64,000 nucleotides of DNA from Actinoplanes sp. TFC3. GTDB lineage: Bacteria > Actinomycetota > Actinomycetes > Mycobacteriales > Micromonosporaceae. This document shows positions 53,885 through 62,792 of this stretch, piece after piece. The notes beneath the pieces are model-generated. The model was not told the origin of the DNA, did not search any database, and saw only the letters and a program-made list of their open reading frames with translations. The stretch is from NCBI RefSeq assembly GCF_001553785.1, contig NZ_LOJP01000001.1, forward strand, positions 3,293,382 to 3,357,381, written 5' to 3'. Both the position numbers and the translations under genes were made by a program. Every line of letters begins with the position of its first letter. Position 1 is the stretch's first letter.

Positions 53885-54034
53885 GTTCTGCTGAACCGTC
53901 ACCCACGACGTGGTGACCGGGCCGGAGGCCGATCAGCAGCGCAGCCTTACCGGCCCGTGCACCACGTCGTCGATCACGAACCGCCCCCACCCGTCCAGCC
54001 GCACCCCGGTCTCGCGGCGAAGGAGTACGGCCGG

Positions 54035-54874
54035 TCAGCGGTAACGGGCCAGAAAGCCACCCGCGAGGTCGGCGAACTCGTCGGCGCGTTCGATCTGCGG
54101 CATGTGGCCGGTGCCGGGGAACAGGTGCTGCTCGGCTTCGGGGAACGCCGCGCACGCGGCAGTGAGGTGCGCCGAGGGCAGGATCAGGTCGCGTTCACCC
54201 CAGATGATCAGGGTCGGGCGGTTGTGCCGGGAGACGTCGGCCAGCAAGGTACGACGCCAAGCCGGCCGTACCCCGCGGAAGGTGCCCAGCGCCTTTGCCG
54301 TCTCCAGGTACACCGCCACGAAGTCCGGCCGGGCGAACGCCTTCATCGCGAACTCGATGCGCGCCGGTGTCGCGTGCGCCGGGTCGTGGAACAGGCTGCG
54401 CTCCACCTGTTTCATCGTTCGCTCGTCCATCCTGGTCAGCAGCCGCCGGCCCAGCACCGGGATCGCCAGCGCTCGCAGGGTGTAGATCACCTCGCGGCCG
54501 AATCCCGCGCTGCCTACCAGGGTCAGCGTGCGCACCCGGTCCGGGGCGCCGGCCAGCAGCCGCATCGCCACCGCGCCGCCCAGCGAGTTGCCCATCACGT
54601 GCAGGGGCCGGTGCTCGCCGAGCACGTCCACCGTGGCCAGCGCGCTGCTGGCGAACGACTCCAGCGACGCCCGTTCCGGCATGCGACCGGACAACCCGAA
54701 GCCCGGCAGGTCGACGCTGATCACGCGGTAGGTGCCGGAGAGCCGTTCGTGCGTTGCGTCCCAGTCCTCCAGGCTGCGGCCGATACCGTGCAACAACAGC
54801 ACGGGCGGGTGTGCCGGGTCGCCGGTGTCGTGCACGCGGACGGTGCTTCCTCGTACCGTCAAGGTTTTGATCAT
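54035..54874 (-). CDS. alpha/beta hydrolase of a mymA-like operon
   Basis: A 279-residue alpha/beta-hydrolase. Oxyanion loop LLLHGIGRSLEDW, nucleophile elbow VMGNSLGGAVAMRL (Ser in GNSLG), acid Asp in LIIWGERDLILP, and His in FPGTGHMPQIE. The ATG overlaps the stop of the SDR relic (ATGA), completing an FMO, SDR, hydrolase transcript. In the mycobacterial mymA operon an esterase (LipR) takes this place. Likely cleaves an ester made by Baeyer-Villiger oxidation; inferred from context. Confidence 0.88.
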   Translation of the reverse strand: MIKTLTVRGSTVRVHDTGDPAHPPVLLLHGIGRSLEDWDATHERLSGTYRVISVDLPGFGLSGRMPERASLESFASSALATVDVLGEHRPLHVMGNSLGGAVAMRLLAGAPDRVRTLTLVGSAGFGREVIYTLRALAIPVLGRRLLTRMDERTMKQVERSLFHDPAHATPARIEFAMKAFARPDFVAVYLETAKALGTFRGVRPAWRRTLLADVSRHNRPTLIIWGERDLILPSAHLTAACAAFPEAEQHLFPGTGHMPQIERADEFADLAGGFLARYR

Positions 54875-55052
54875 CGTGACGCCCGAGCCGCGGCCGCCGC
54901 CGTGAGCTTGCCCAGCACGCGCAGGTGCAAGACCGGCATCAGGCGGGCCAGCACGTCGGGGACCCTGGCGCTCGGTGCGATGAGAACTCGCCCGCGGCGC
55001 CGGTGACTACGGCGGTGCGGCCGGCGAATCGGAAGGGGTGGAGGCGGGTCAT
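54871..55052 (-). pseudogene. SDR gene with only its two ends left
   Basis: ATG 55052 overlaps the FMO stop. The first 21 codons read MTRLHPFRFAGRTAVVTGAA, the cofactor-loop start of an SDR. The sequence then jumps, with a frame change near GCGGGCGA, to RVLIAPSARVPDVLARLMPV and LHLRVLGKLTAAAAARASR, the C-terminal end typical of actinobacterial SDRs in such operons. About 200 central residues, including the YxxxK site, are missing. The stop still overlaps the hydrolase ATG, so operon coupling is preserved around a dead gene. Confidence 0.75.
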
Positions 55053-56587
55053 CGGGTTTCTCCGGGTGCCGTGGAAGCAGCCGGTGCAGACCTGCAAGCA
55101 GCCGGCGACGCGTTGGAAGCACCAGACGCGGATGAGCTGTCTTCTTGCGGCGGGCCGAAATATGTGGAGCCTCGACCGAAAGTCATGTCGCGGGTTACGT
55201 CGGCGCGGGGGGTGCGTACGACGTCGATCAGGTAGTTCTGACGCACTCGCCACGGGTCGGTGGTGCCTTGGGCCGGGAACTTGTCGAGGGCTCGCTGCAC
55301 GTAGCCGGAGGACAGGTCGAGCAGCGGGCGGCGTTCACCGGCGGCTTCGTTGGGGACGGCCCAGGTGTAGCCGTGTTTGGCCAGGTAGCCGAGCAACTTG
55401 GCGACGTACCGGTGCGAAAGGTCTGCGCGAAGCGTCCAGGAGGCGTTTGTGTAGCCGATGCAGAAGGCGAAGTTGGGTACGCCGCCGAGCATCAGGCCGC
55501 GGTACGTCATCGAGTGACCCGGTTCGATCTTGAGACCCTTTACTGTCAGGGTCATGCCGCCGACGGCGAGCAGGTCGAGGCCGGTGGCGCTGACCACCAC
55601 GTCCGCCTCGAGCACGCGGCCGCCGGTGAGCCGGATGCCCTCGGGGACGAACCGGTCGATGGTCGCGGTCGCCACGGAGGCGTTGCCATCGTTGATCGCT
55701 TTGAACAGGTCGCCACGCGGTACCACGCACAGCCGTTGGTCCCAGGGTTCGTAACTGGGAGTGAAATGCTCGGCGAAGTACGCCGGGTCGTCGAGGAAGT
55801 GCAGCGCCAGGCGCCGCAGCAGCGACTTGACCCGGTCCGGGCGGCGCCGCGCCAACTGGTAGAAGCCCTGCGTGACCAGGACGTTCTTTGTTCGTACCAC
55901 TTTATGGGCCAGACCTGGTGGCAACCGCTTGCGGGCCTGATCGGCAAAAGCGTCACGGTCTGGAAGAACTGTCAGGTACGTGGGTGAGCGCTGCAGCATC
56001 GTGACGTGCTCCGCCGTCGCGGCCAGCGCAGGAACCAGCGTCACCGCGGTCGCACCGCTGCCGATGACCACCACACGTTTACCGGTCGTGTCGAGGTCCT
56101 CGGGCCAGAACTGCGGGTGGACGAGGCGCCCCGCAAAGTCACCGAGGCCGGGAAAGTCGGGCTGATAGCCGGCTTCGTAGTTGTAATAACCCGCACACGC
56201 GTACAAGAAATTGCAGGTCAGTGTTCCTTTTTCGGTTTCGACCGTCCAGCGGGAGCCGTCCCAGTTCGCCGCCACCGCGCGGGTGCCGAAGCGGATGTGC
56301 GGCAGGATGCCACCCTCGACCGCCGTGTCGCGGAGGTAGCTGAGGATCGACTCGCCCGAGGCCATCGACTGCTCGCCGCGCCACGGCCGGAACGGGTAGC
56401 TGAGCGTGAACATGTCCGAGTCGGAGCGCACCCCGGGATATCGGAAAAGGTCCCATGTGCCGCCGAGATCGTCACGGCTCTCCAGAATCGCGTACGAGGT
56501 GCCGGGCCGCAGTTGCTGCAGCCGCCAGGCCGCGCCGATGCCGGACATCCCAGCGCCGATGATGAGCACGTCGAAGTGGTCCGCCAT
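55049..56587 (-). CDS. flavin-containing (Baeyer-Villiger-type) monooxygenase, MymA-like
   Basis: A 512-residue FAD/NADPH enzyme. ATG 56587 is taken since homology starts at DHFDVLIIGAGMSGIG (FAD GxGxxG). ESRDDLGGTWDLFRYPGVRS is the BVMO/FMO flavin segment. The NADPH site is VVVIGSGATAVTLVPALA. The FxGxxxHxxxWP-like motif reads FAGRLVHPQFWPEDL, and VVSATGLDLLAVGG is the second conserved stretch. The last 45 residues are Ser/Ala-rich and poorly conserved. It resembles mycobacterial EtaA and MymA (Rv3083). It is divergent from a VirS-like AraC regulator and leads an SDR/hydrolase operon. Confidence 0.88.
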   Translation of the reverse strand: MADHFDVLIIGAGMSGIGAAWRLQQLRPGTSYAILESRDDLGGTWDLFRYPGVRSDSDMFTLSYPFRPWRGEQSMASGESILSYLRDTAVEGGILPHIRFGTRAVAANWDGSRWTVETEKGTLTCNFLYACAGYYNYEAGYQPDFPGLGDFAGRLVHPQFWPEDLDTTGKRVVVIGSGATAVTLVPALAATAEHVTMLQRSPTYLTVLPDRDAFADQARKRLPPGLAHKVVRTKNVLVTQGFYQLARRRPDRVKSLLRRLALHFLDDPAYFAEHFTPSYEPWDQRLCVVPRGDLFKAINDGNASVATATIDRFVPEGIRLTGGRVLEADVVVSATGLDLLAVGGMTLTVKGLKIEPGHSMTYRGLMLGGVPNFAFCIGYTNASWTLRADLSHRYVAKLLGYLAKHGYTWAVPNEAAGERRPLLDLSSGYVQRALDKFPAQGTTDPWRVRQNYLIDVVRTPRADVTRDMTFGRGSTYFGPPQEDSSSASGASNASPAACRSAPAASTAPGETR

Positions 56588-56629
56588 ACCGCCAGTGAAC
56601 TCCAGATACCGTCCCAATACTTGCCCCCA

Positions 56630-56720
56630 CGCGACACGAATTTATCTTCGCGCGACATTGGGGCGAAGGCGGCGCGACAGCGACGGTGGCGCAGCGGCAA
56701 GGGTGAGCGGGCAAGGGTGA
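56630..56720. promoter_or_regulatory. direct repeats in the FMO/AraC divergent promoter
   Basis: CGCGACA occurs at 56630-56636, 56651-56657 and 56673-56679 with 21-22 bp spacing (two helical turns). A second pair of repeats, GGCAAGGGTGA, lies at 56696-56706 and 56710-56720. AraC-family activators bind spaced direct repeats, so these are candidate sites for the adjacent VirS-like protein. Confidence 0.5.
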
Positions 56721-56822
56721 CAGGTGAACAGGACGGCAAGGCCGGCCCATCAGCGACGGCAGCAAGTCCAAAGGACGCAGGCACGGCCGGGGTGATCGGT
56801 GGCTTCGCTATCGTCGGCTGGC

Positions 56823-57848
56823 ATGGAGCCCATGGTCCGTGCCGCCGGTCTGCGGGGGCTGCCGGCTCTGCTCGACCGGCTCGGCGGTGACGGATCGGCG
56901 ATGCTCGCGCGTTTCGGCGTACCCCCGGCTGCTCTTGATTCTGACGACGAGCTGATTCCCGCAGTGACCGCGGGTCGCCTGCTCGAGGCCGCCGCCGCCG
57001 ATCGTGACCGCGGTGACCTGGGACTACGCCTGGCGGGGCTGCAGAACGCGTCGGTACTTGGGCCGCTTGCACTGGCGATCGAGAATGCGGCCACGCTGGG
57101 TGAGGCGCTGGAGACGACGCGCCGCTTCCTGTTCGTGCACAGTCCCACATTGACCGTCGCCCAGATTCCCGATCCGTCGGGGCGTCCCGGCGTGGTGGGT
57201 CTGCTTTATCGCGGTACGGCCGCGCCGTTGCCGCCGCAGGTAGCCGACCTGGGGCTCGGCCTCATCCACCGCACCGTGCTGCTGCTGCACGACGGCCCGT
57301 ACGGTCTGCGCTCGGTGCACCTGCCGCATGCCCCGCTCGCCGCGCCCGGCGCGTACACCGCGTTCTTCGGCACCGAGGTGCGCTTCCGCCGTCCCGACGC
57401 GGTGCTGCGCGTACCCGGCGGCCTGCTCGCCACCGCGGTTCCGGGCGGCAACCAGCTCCTGCGCGACTTGGCCCTCGACTATCTGACCAGCCACTTCCCC
57501 GAGCCAGGGCAGAGCGTTGCCGACCGGGTACGTCTGCTGCTCGCCCAAGCGCTGGGCACCTCACCGGCCGGCGTCACCGCCATCGCCCGCCGCCTGCGAA
57601 CTCACCCCCGCACCCTGCAACGCCGGCTGGCCGCTGAGCAGACCACGTTCGAAGCCCTGCTCGACGACGTCCGCCGAGCCGCCGCGCACCGGCTCATCAC
57701 CGGGACGCCGCTGCCGTTCACCCAGATCACCGCCATGATCGGCCTCGCCGAACAGTCGGCGCTGAGCCGGGCAGTACGCCGCTGGTTCGGTGTGACGCCC
57801 CGGCAACTGCGCTCTTCCGGGACCGCCACGCCGCAGCGGACGCCGTGA
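56823..57848 (+). CDS. AraC-family regulator, VirS-like
   Basis: A 341-residue protein with an N-terminal Arabinose_bd-type domain (residues about 1-200: LGPLALAIENAATLGEALET, FLFVHSPTLTVAQI) and a C-terminal AraC HTH pair (VTAIARRLRTHPRTLQRRLA, FEALLDDVRRAAAHRL, FTQITAMIGLAEQSALSRAV). This architecture is that of VirS and related lipid/hydrocarbon-responsive activators. ATG 56823 is used; GTG 56799 is possible. It faces away from the FMO operon, as VirS does from mymA, and probably activates it through the repeats at 56630-56720. Confidence 0.88.
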   Translation: MEPMVRAAGLRGLPALLDRLGGDGSAMLARFGVPPAALDSDDELIPAVTAGRLLEAAAADRDRGDLGLRLAGLQNASVLGPLALAIENAATLGEALETTRRFLFVHSPTLTVAQIPDPSGRPGVVGLLYRGTAAPLPPQVADLGLGLIHRTVLLLHDGPYGLRSVHLPHAPLAAPGAYTAFFGTEVRFRRPDAVLRVPGGLLATAVPGGNQLLRDLALDYLTSHFPEPGQSVADRVRLLLAQALGTSPAGVTAIARRLRTHPRTLQRRLAAEQTTFEALLDDVRRAAAHRLITGTPLPFTQITAMIGLAEQSALSRAVRRWFGVTPRQLRSSGTATPQRTP

Positions 57849-57902
57849 ACGCCGCCGAGCAGCCACGCCGAGACGGGAAACGCGCACGTTCGCTGACCAG
57901 TG

Positions 57903-59189
57903 TCACTTGCGCGGATGGAACACGTTCCGCCGAGGTGTCCGGGCCGGGTCCATCCACGCCGGAGGCAGGAACTCCGGTAGCCGGTCGGCGCCCGTGCGAA
58001 CCTGCCAGCCCGAGCTCTCGTCGTGGATGAGCTTGTGGTGCCGGGAGCACAGGGCAACCAGGTTCGGCAGATCCGAGGTTCCGCCGTCGCACCACGAGAG
58101 GATGTGGTGCACGCTGCACCAGCGCGGTGGGCTGTCGCAGTCCGGGAACGCGCAGCCGCCGTCGCGGACCAGGACCGCCCTGCGCAGCGGCCCGGTTGCC
58201 TTGCGGCGCTTGCGGCCGGCGTACAAAATCTGCCCGACGCCATCGAGCAGGAACGACGCCACCTGGGCGTCACAGGCCAGCCGCCGCACCGTTTCGGCGG
58301 ACACCCGCTCGCCGGTGTCCAGGGTGCCGATGCCGACTGTGCCGGTCACCGCGTCGACCGTTGCCGTGAGGGCCAGTTGCGGGGGTTCACCGCCGTTGTC
58401 CGGTAGCTCCCCGGTGCGCAGCGCCAGCCGGCAAACGTCGATGAGCGCGTCGGCGCGTTGCTGGGCAGCCGTGCGATCCTCGCGAGTCTTCGGGCCGCAC
58501 AACGGCTCGAGGGCGGCCCGAACGGTGGCTGCGGCTTCCACGGTCAGAGCGCCACTCACCCGCACCAGACCGGCTTGCGGCAGTGCCAGGGTGAAACCCC
58601 GCTGACCCCACGCGCGTTCCTCCTGACGCCGCAGCGCCAGCTCCTCGGCCCGCTCAGCGATCTCCGGGGCCACATGGTCCAGGATCCGCTGGCTGAGCCT
58701 GCGCACCTGGTACGCGGGGAAGTCGCCGGCCAAAGCGATCAGCCGGTCCTGTGCCGCCTGCACGATCTCGGCGTGCGGCCGCTGATCCGTCAGAGTGCCG
58801 TCGTCCACCTCAGCCAGCGTCGCCGGCATCTCATCGACTGCAGCAGCGATCACCGCGGCTTGCCGGACATCGACCCGGCCGCCGATCAGTGCCTGCTGAA
58901 CCGTGGGCCAGCGGGACACCAACGCCGCCTGCGTCGCCAGCTCCCGCGCCTGAGCCGGGTCCACACGCAGCTCACCGCGTAGGAAACCGATCAAGTCGGG
59001 ATGACCTCGATGCGCCGGCGTACCAGCGGTTTCCGTCTCGTACGCCATCGTCAGGAGTAAGGCTGTCGCGGTCTCCCGCAGCCGATAGGCGGCGCGCAGA
59101 CAGTCGCAACGCTCCTCGTCGGACAGCGACCATCGCGGGGCTGCGGCAAGGTCCGCCACATCCCCGCGAAGGTGTTCCAACGTCGCCAT
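57903..59189 (-). CDS. DUF222-HNH endonuclease-like protein
   Basis: A 428-residue protein with an N-terminal DUF222 helical domain (about 20-330) and a C-terminal HNH motif: CAFPDCDSPPRWCSVHHILS, then WCDGGTSDLPNLVALCSRHH and KLIHDE. The Cys quartet for structural zinc and the HH...N...H catalytic residues are present. Such proteins occur in many copies in actinomycetes and are partly linked to 13E12-type repeats; the cellular target is unknown. ATG 59189. It converges with the AraC gene, 54 bases from its stop. Confidence 0.9.
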   Translation of the reverse strand: MATLEHLRGDVADLAAAPRWSLSDEERCDCLRAAYRLRETATALLLTMAYETETAGTPAHRGHPDLIGFLRGELRVDPAQARELATQAALVSRWPTVQQALIGGRVDVRQAAVIAAAVDEMPATLAEVDDGTLTDQRPHAEIVQAAQDRLIALAGDFPAYQVRRLSQRILDHVAPEIAERAEELALRRQEERAWGQRGFTLALPQAGLVRVSGALTVEAAATVRAALEPLCGPKTREDRTAAQQRADALIDVCRLALRTGELPDNGGEPPQLALTATVDAVTGTVGIGTLDTGERVSAETVRRLACDAQVASFLLDGVGQILYAGRKRRKATGPLRRAVLVRDGGCAFPDCDSPPRWCSVHHILSWCDGGTSDLPNLVALCSRHHKLIHDESSGWQVRTGADRLPEFLPPAWMDPARTPRRNVFHPRK

Positions 59190-59342
59190 CACACGTCCAT
59201 ATTGGCACAACGTTCGAATGGGGGAAATCAGAGAGTCAGGCGTCACATCGCGCCGGGTTTGCCCTGAAAATGCGGTGAGACTCGGTACGAGCAGAGCTCC
59301 GCCGAGGAGGCTCCTCGAGGCGGCAGGGCCGGCAGCACGGCG

Positions 59343-59660
59343 CTAGGCTTCAGCAGCACCCCTCATCCACGGTGGACGGCCGGTCCCCGTCAGCCGGACA
59401 CCACCCCAGGGATCCGGTTCACCGAGCCGGGCCGCGGCCTCACGGTCGCCGATCCGCACGGTGACGTCACGAGCACCGTCGCGCAGCCGTGCGCTGAGCG
59501 TCTCATCCGGAGCCGCTCGACCACCCCAGCGATAGCGCCCCTCAACCGGCTCGAATCGCACCGACAACCGCACCGACACCGTGACCACCTCCGCGCCCGC
59601 CAGGATCGCCGCCGAACCGCGGTACTGCTCGCCGCCAACCTCCTGGCCCGGGTCAGTCAC
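59343..59660 (-). CDS. DUF4873 protein
   Basis: A 105-residue single-domain protein matching DUF4873: EQYRGSAAILAGAEVVTVSV, then LSVRFEPVEGRYRWGGRAAP and DPWGGVRLTGTGRPPW. In many actinomycetes this domain is fused to flavin monooxygenases or encoded beside them. Its start overlaps the TetR stop (ATGA), so it is cotranscribed with that regulator. The function is unknown, possibly an auxiliary or substrate-binding beta domain. Confidence 0.8.
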   Translation of the reverse strand: MTDPGQEVGGEQYRGSAAILAGAEVVTVSVRLSVRFEPVEGRYRWGGRAAPDETLSARLRDGARDVTVRIGDREAAARLGEPDPWGGVRLTGTGRPPWMRGAAEA

Positions 59661-60382
59661 AGCTCCTCCCTCTCACCGGCCCGCGCGCCCCCGGCACACC
59701 CCAGCCCATCCGGCACGCCACCGGAAGCCAGCCCGCCAGGCAGATCAGCGGCACGCTCCATTCCCGCCACACCGCCCCACAGGAACGTCGTCAAGTAATC
59801 CGCGAGCGCCTCGCGGCTCACCGGTTGGTGCTGCCTCACCCACCAGTCACCCACTGTTTGAACAAACCCGGCGATGCCGTACGCCCACGGCACCGCAGCC
59901 CCCGAGTCCAACCCGAGCGCCCGCAACCGGTCTCCCAGGATCCGGGCCAGGCCCCCGGCAACGATGTCCACGGCGTCAGCCACCACGTCACGATCACGGG
60001 CGATCCCGCGCTGGTGCACCACGAACTTGTACAAGTGCGGGTCACCCTCGATGAACTGCAGGTACGCGTTGACGGCAGCGTTGACGATGTCGCGCTCCGC
60101 TCGTACCGATGCAACGGCGGGACCTATCGCCGCAACCAGCTCTTCGGCGGCACGCAGGCCGACCGCCTCCCACAGCTGCGACTTGTCCGCGAAATAGCGG
60201 TAGAGCACGGGCTTGCTGACACCCGCGTACGCCGCCACCGCGTCAATGCCCGGCTCCGGTCCGAGCTCGCGGATCGCCGCGATGACCGCCTCCACCAGCT
60301 CCGCCCGGCGCTGCCGGCGATGGATCTCCCACCGGCGGCTGCGCCCGTCCTCGCGGTTGACGGCGTCCGAGCGTGAGTTCAT
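59657..60382 (-). CDS. TetR-family regulator beside a diiron oxygenase
   Basis: A 241-residue repressor. ATG 60382 (MNSRSDAVNRED) is chosen; the longer frame to 60418 would cross the likely operator. HTH: PGIDAVAAYAGVSKPVLYRY, then FADKSQLWEAVGLRAAEEL. The C-terminal domain (VVHQRGIARDRDVVADAVDI) is of TetR_C type. It is divergent from the AurF-like gene by 60 bases and shares its promoter region, so it most likely represses that oxygenase. Coupled to the DUF4873 gene downstream. Confidence 0.9.
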   Translation of the reverse strand: MNSRSDAVNREDGRSRRWEIHRRQRRAELVEAVIAAIRELGPEPGIDAVAAYAGVSKPVLYRYFADKSQLWEAVGLRAAEELVAAIGPAVASVRAERDIVNAAVNAYLQFIEGDPHLYKFVVHQRGIARDRDVVADAVDIVAGGLARILGDRLRALGLDSGAAVPWAYGIAGFVQTVGDWWVRQHQPVSREALADYLTTFLWGGVAGMERAADLPGGLASGGVPDGLGCAGGARAGEREEL

Positions 60383-60398
60383 AGTACGAGAAGTAGCT

Positions 60399-60413
60399 GT
60401 TACCGCTCGTAAC
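60399..60413. promoter_or_regulatory. palindrome between TetR and AurF-like genes
   Basis: GTTAC-CGCTC-GTAAC, perfect 5-bp arms, lies 17 bases from the TetR start and 30 from the oxygenase start. A second TACGAG lies at 60385-60390. A likely operator for the adjacent TetR protein. Confidence 0.5.
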
Positions 60414-60442
60414 GTCAAGTCGGCGCGAAGAGAGGATCAGGC

Positions 60443-61318
60443 GTGGATCGTTCGACTACCGCTACCCGGCTGCTCGCATCCTCGGCGGCACATTCCTACG
60501 ACCCCGAGGTCGAGATCGACTGGGATGCCCCGCTGCTGCCGGACCACTGGTTCGTGCCGGAAACCCGTTCCTCGCTGTACGGCACCCCGCTCTGGCACGC
60601 CCTGAGCCCCGCGCAGCGTCGCACCCTGACCAGGCACGAAGCCGCCAGCATCGCCAGCCTCGGCGTGTGGTTCGAGACGATTCTCATGCAGTTGCTGCTC
60701 CGCGAGTACTACACGCAGAGCCCCACCGACCCGCACGCCCAGTACGCGCTCACCGAAGTCGCCGACGAGTGCCGCCACTCGGTGATGTTCGGGCGGATGA
60801 TCGAGAAGCTGGACTGCCCGGTCTACCGCGTCGGCGGATTCGACAACCAGCTCGGCAAGTTCATCGCCGCCACGGCCACCGGCCCCCGCATGTACGCCGC
60901 GATCCTCATCGCCGAGGAACTGCTCGACGCCCTGCAACGCGAAGCCTCGGCCGACGAGACCGTGCAGCCGCTGGTACGCATGGTGTCACGCATCCACGTG
61001 ATCGAGGAGGCACGCCACGTCCGCTACGCCCGTGCGGAACTGGCCCGTCAGGTCCGGGCCGCGGGCCGCCGGCGCCTGGCCTGCGACCGCCTCATCATCG
61101 CGCGGGCGGCCTACCTGACCGGCCGGCGGCTGATCGCCCCCGAGGTGTACGCCAGTGTGGGCATCGATCCGCAGGCCGGCGCCCGGGCGGCACGGGAGAA
61201 CCCAAGCCATCAGGCCACGCTGCGATGGGCCGGCCGCAAGGTAGTCGACTACCTGCGCGAACTCGGCCTCATAGGCGGCCCCGGCCTGATCCTGTGGCGA
61301 CGGTCCGGCCTCCTGTAG
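60443..61318 (+). CDS. AurF-like diiron oxygenase
   Basis: A 291-residue ferritin-like protein of the AurF (p-aminobenzoate N-oxygenase) family. Metal ligands fall in RTLTRHEAASIASLGVWFET (Glu), TEVADECRHSVMFGRMIEKL (ExxxxxxH), LIAEELLDALQRE (Glu) and VIEEARHVRYARAELARQ (ExxxH). These reproduce the paired diiron sites. It may N-oxygenate an amine or act on another substrate; the target is unknown. Regulated by the divergent TetR; the DUF4873 gene on the other strand hints at shared oxidative chemistry. Confidence 0.88.
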   Translation: MDRSTTATRLLASSAAHSYDPEVEIDWDAPLLPDHWFVPETRSSLYGTPLWHALSPAQRRTLTRHEAASIASLGVWFETILMQLLLREYYTQSPTDPHAQYALTEVADECRHSVMFGRMIEKLDCPVYRVGGFDNQLGKFIAATATGPRMYAAILIAEELLDALQREASADETVQPLVRMVSRIHVIEEARHVRYARAELARQVRAAGRRRLACDRLIIARAAYLTGRRLIAPEVYASVGIDPQAGARAARENPSHQATLRWAGRKVVDYLRELGLIGGPGLILWRRSGLL

Positions 61319-61451
61319 CGATGCGAAGGCACGCGGCAGCGCCACGAGAAGGCATGCTGCAGCGCCACGAAACGCGATAGCGGCCGTACGGCCCCGCGGG
61401 TCATCCCGGGCGGTGGCGAGCCCGGCCATGCTTTGACCTAAAGTGATCGAC
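61319..61451. repeat. short imperfect direct repeat after the AurF-like gene
   Basis: AAGGCA(C/T)GC(G/T)GCAGCGCCACGA occurs at about 61326-61347 and 61350-61371, 24 bp apart. No gene or terminator is seen in this 133-base gap. Confidence 0.4.
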
Positions 61452-62669
61452 ATGTCCGTGTGGCCGACGAGTCAAGCCCATCACCGCTGGCTGGACCAGC
61501 ACAGCCGCGACCTGCTGGCCTTCGGCCGCCGTACCGCCGACCCCGAGGGTGGTGCCCGCTGGCTGGACGCCCGCGGGGTGCCGGTGCCCGGCCGGCCGCT
61601 GTCGGCGCTGATCAGCTCGCGCATGACCCACGTGTACGCCATCGGTGCGCTGCTCGGCGTTCCCGGCACCGGGCTGATTGCGAGCCAGGCGCTGGCCGGG
61701 CTGACCGGCCGGCTGCGCGACACCGAGCACGGCGGCTGGTTCTCCTCGATCGCCGACGACGGCACCGCCGAGGCCGGCAAGTCCTGCTACGACCACGCCT
61801 TCGTGGTGCTCGCCGCCTCCACCGCCACCCAGGCGGGCCTGCCGGGCGCTGGCGAGCTGCTCGAGGACGCCAGTTCGTTCTTCCTCGACAAGTTCTGGGA
61901 CGAGCAGGCCGGCATGTGCGTCGACACCTGGGACTCCTCGTTCACCAAGCTCGACGACTACCGCGGCATCAACGCCAACATGCACACCGTGGAGGCGATG
62001 CTCTCGGTTGTCGGCGTCACCGGGGATCAGGAGTGGACCCGGCGCGCCCTGCGCATCTGCGACTTCGTGGTGTCCGTCGCCTCGGCGCACAACTGGCGGA
62101 TCCCCGAGCACTACGACAGCGACTGGAACCCGGTGCTGGAGTTCAACGCCGACAAGCCGGATCATCAGTTCAAGCCGTACGGCGCCACAATCGGCCACGG
62201 CTTGGAATGGTCCCGGCTCCTGCTGCACGCGGCCGCAGCCCCCGGTGCGCCCAAGAAGCCCGACCTGGTTGCCGCCTCGGTGCAGCTCTTCGACCGCGCG
62301 GTCGCCGACGGCTGGGACGTCGATGGCAAGCCCGGCTTCGTCTACACCACCGACTGGACCGGGCGCCCGGTGGTCCGCGACCGCATGCACTGGGTTGCCG
62401 CCGAAGGCATCAACGCCGCGGCCGCCCTGTACGCGCGCACCGGCGAGCAGAGGTACGCCGAGCTCTACCGCGTCTGGTGGGATTACACCGCCCAGCACCT
62501 CATCGACCACGAGCACGGCTCCTGGTTCCACCAGCTCGACGCCGCCAACGTGCCCACCGACACCGTCTGGCCCGGCAAAGCCGATCTGTACCACGCTTTC
62601 CAGGCCACGCTGGGGGCTCGGCTTCCTTTGTGGCCGATGATCGCGACCGCCGTTTCCGAGGACATCTGA
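61452..62669 (+). CDS. AGE-family (N-acylglucosamine 2-epimerase) sugar isomerase
   Basis: A 405-residue (alpha/alpha)6-barrel enzyme; ATG 61452 (GTG 61443 is possible). Family motifs: SRMTHVYAIGALLGVPG, KSCYDHAFVVLAASTATQAG, RGINANMHTVEAMLSVVGVT, NWRIPEHYDSDWNPVLEFNA, KPYGATIGHGLEWSRLLLHA, GSWFHQLDAANVPTDTVWPG. Conserved His residues (NMHTVEA, IGHGLEW) act as acid/base. The pattern is closer to mannose/aldose-ketose isomerases (YihS type) than to renin-binding-protein epimerases. Probably interconverts free hexoses. Confidence 0.9.
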   Translation: MSVWPTSQAHHRWLDQHSRDLLAFGRRTADPEGGARWLDARGVPVPGRPLSALISSRMTHVYAIGALLGVPGTGLIASQALAGLTGRLRDTEHGGWFSSIADDGTAEAGKSCYDHAFVVLAASTATQAGLPGAGELLEDASSFFLDKFWDEQAGMCVDTWDSSFTKLDDYRGINANMHTVEAMLSVVGVTGDQEWTRRALRICDFVVSVASAHNWRIPEHYDSDWNPVLEFNADKPDHQFKPYGATIGHGLEWSRLLLHAAAAPGAPKKPDLVAASVQLFDRAVADGWDVDGKPGFVYTTDWTGRPVVRDRMHWVAAEGINAAAALYARTGEQRYAELYRVWWDYTAQHLIDHEHGSWFHQLDAANVPTDTVWPGKADLYHAFQATLGARLPLWPMIATAVSEDI

Positions 62670-62792
62670 CACCTAGCCCCCGGGGGAGTTCGGACCGGAT
62701 TCCTTCCCGAATGCACCTCCGGGTCCGGCTGTGCGGACAATCACCTTGTACCGCTTTTTAAGTCATGAGGCGCAAACGCTAAGTTAGCTCCC

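Noticed and set aside
53885-54034. Minus-strand piece VRLDGWGRFVIDDVVHGPVR
   Set aside because: Looks protein-like but only about 27 codons; family not identifiable, so not called as a gene.
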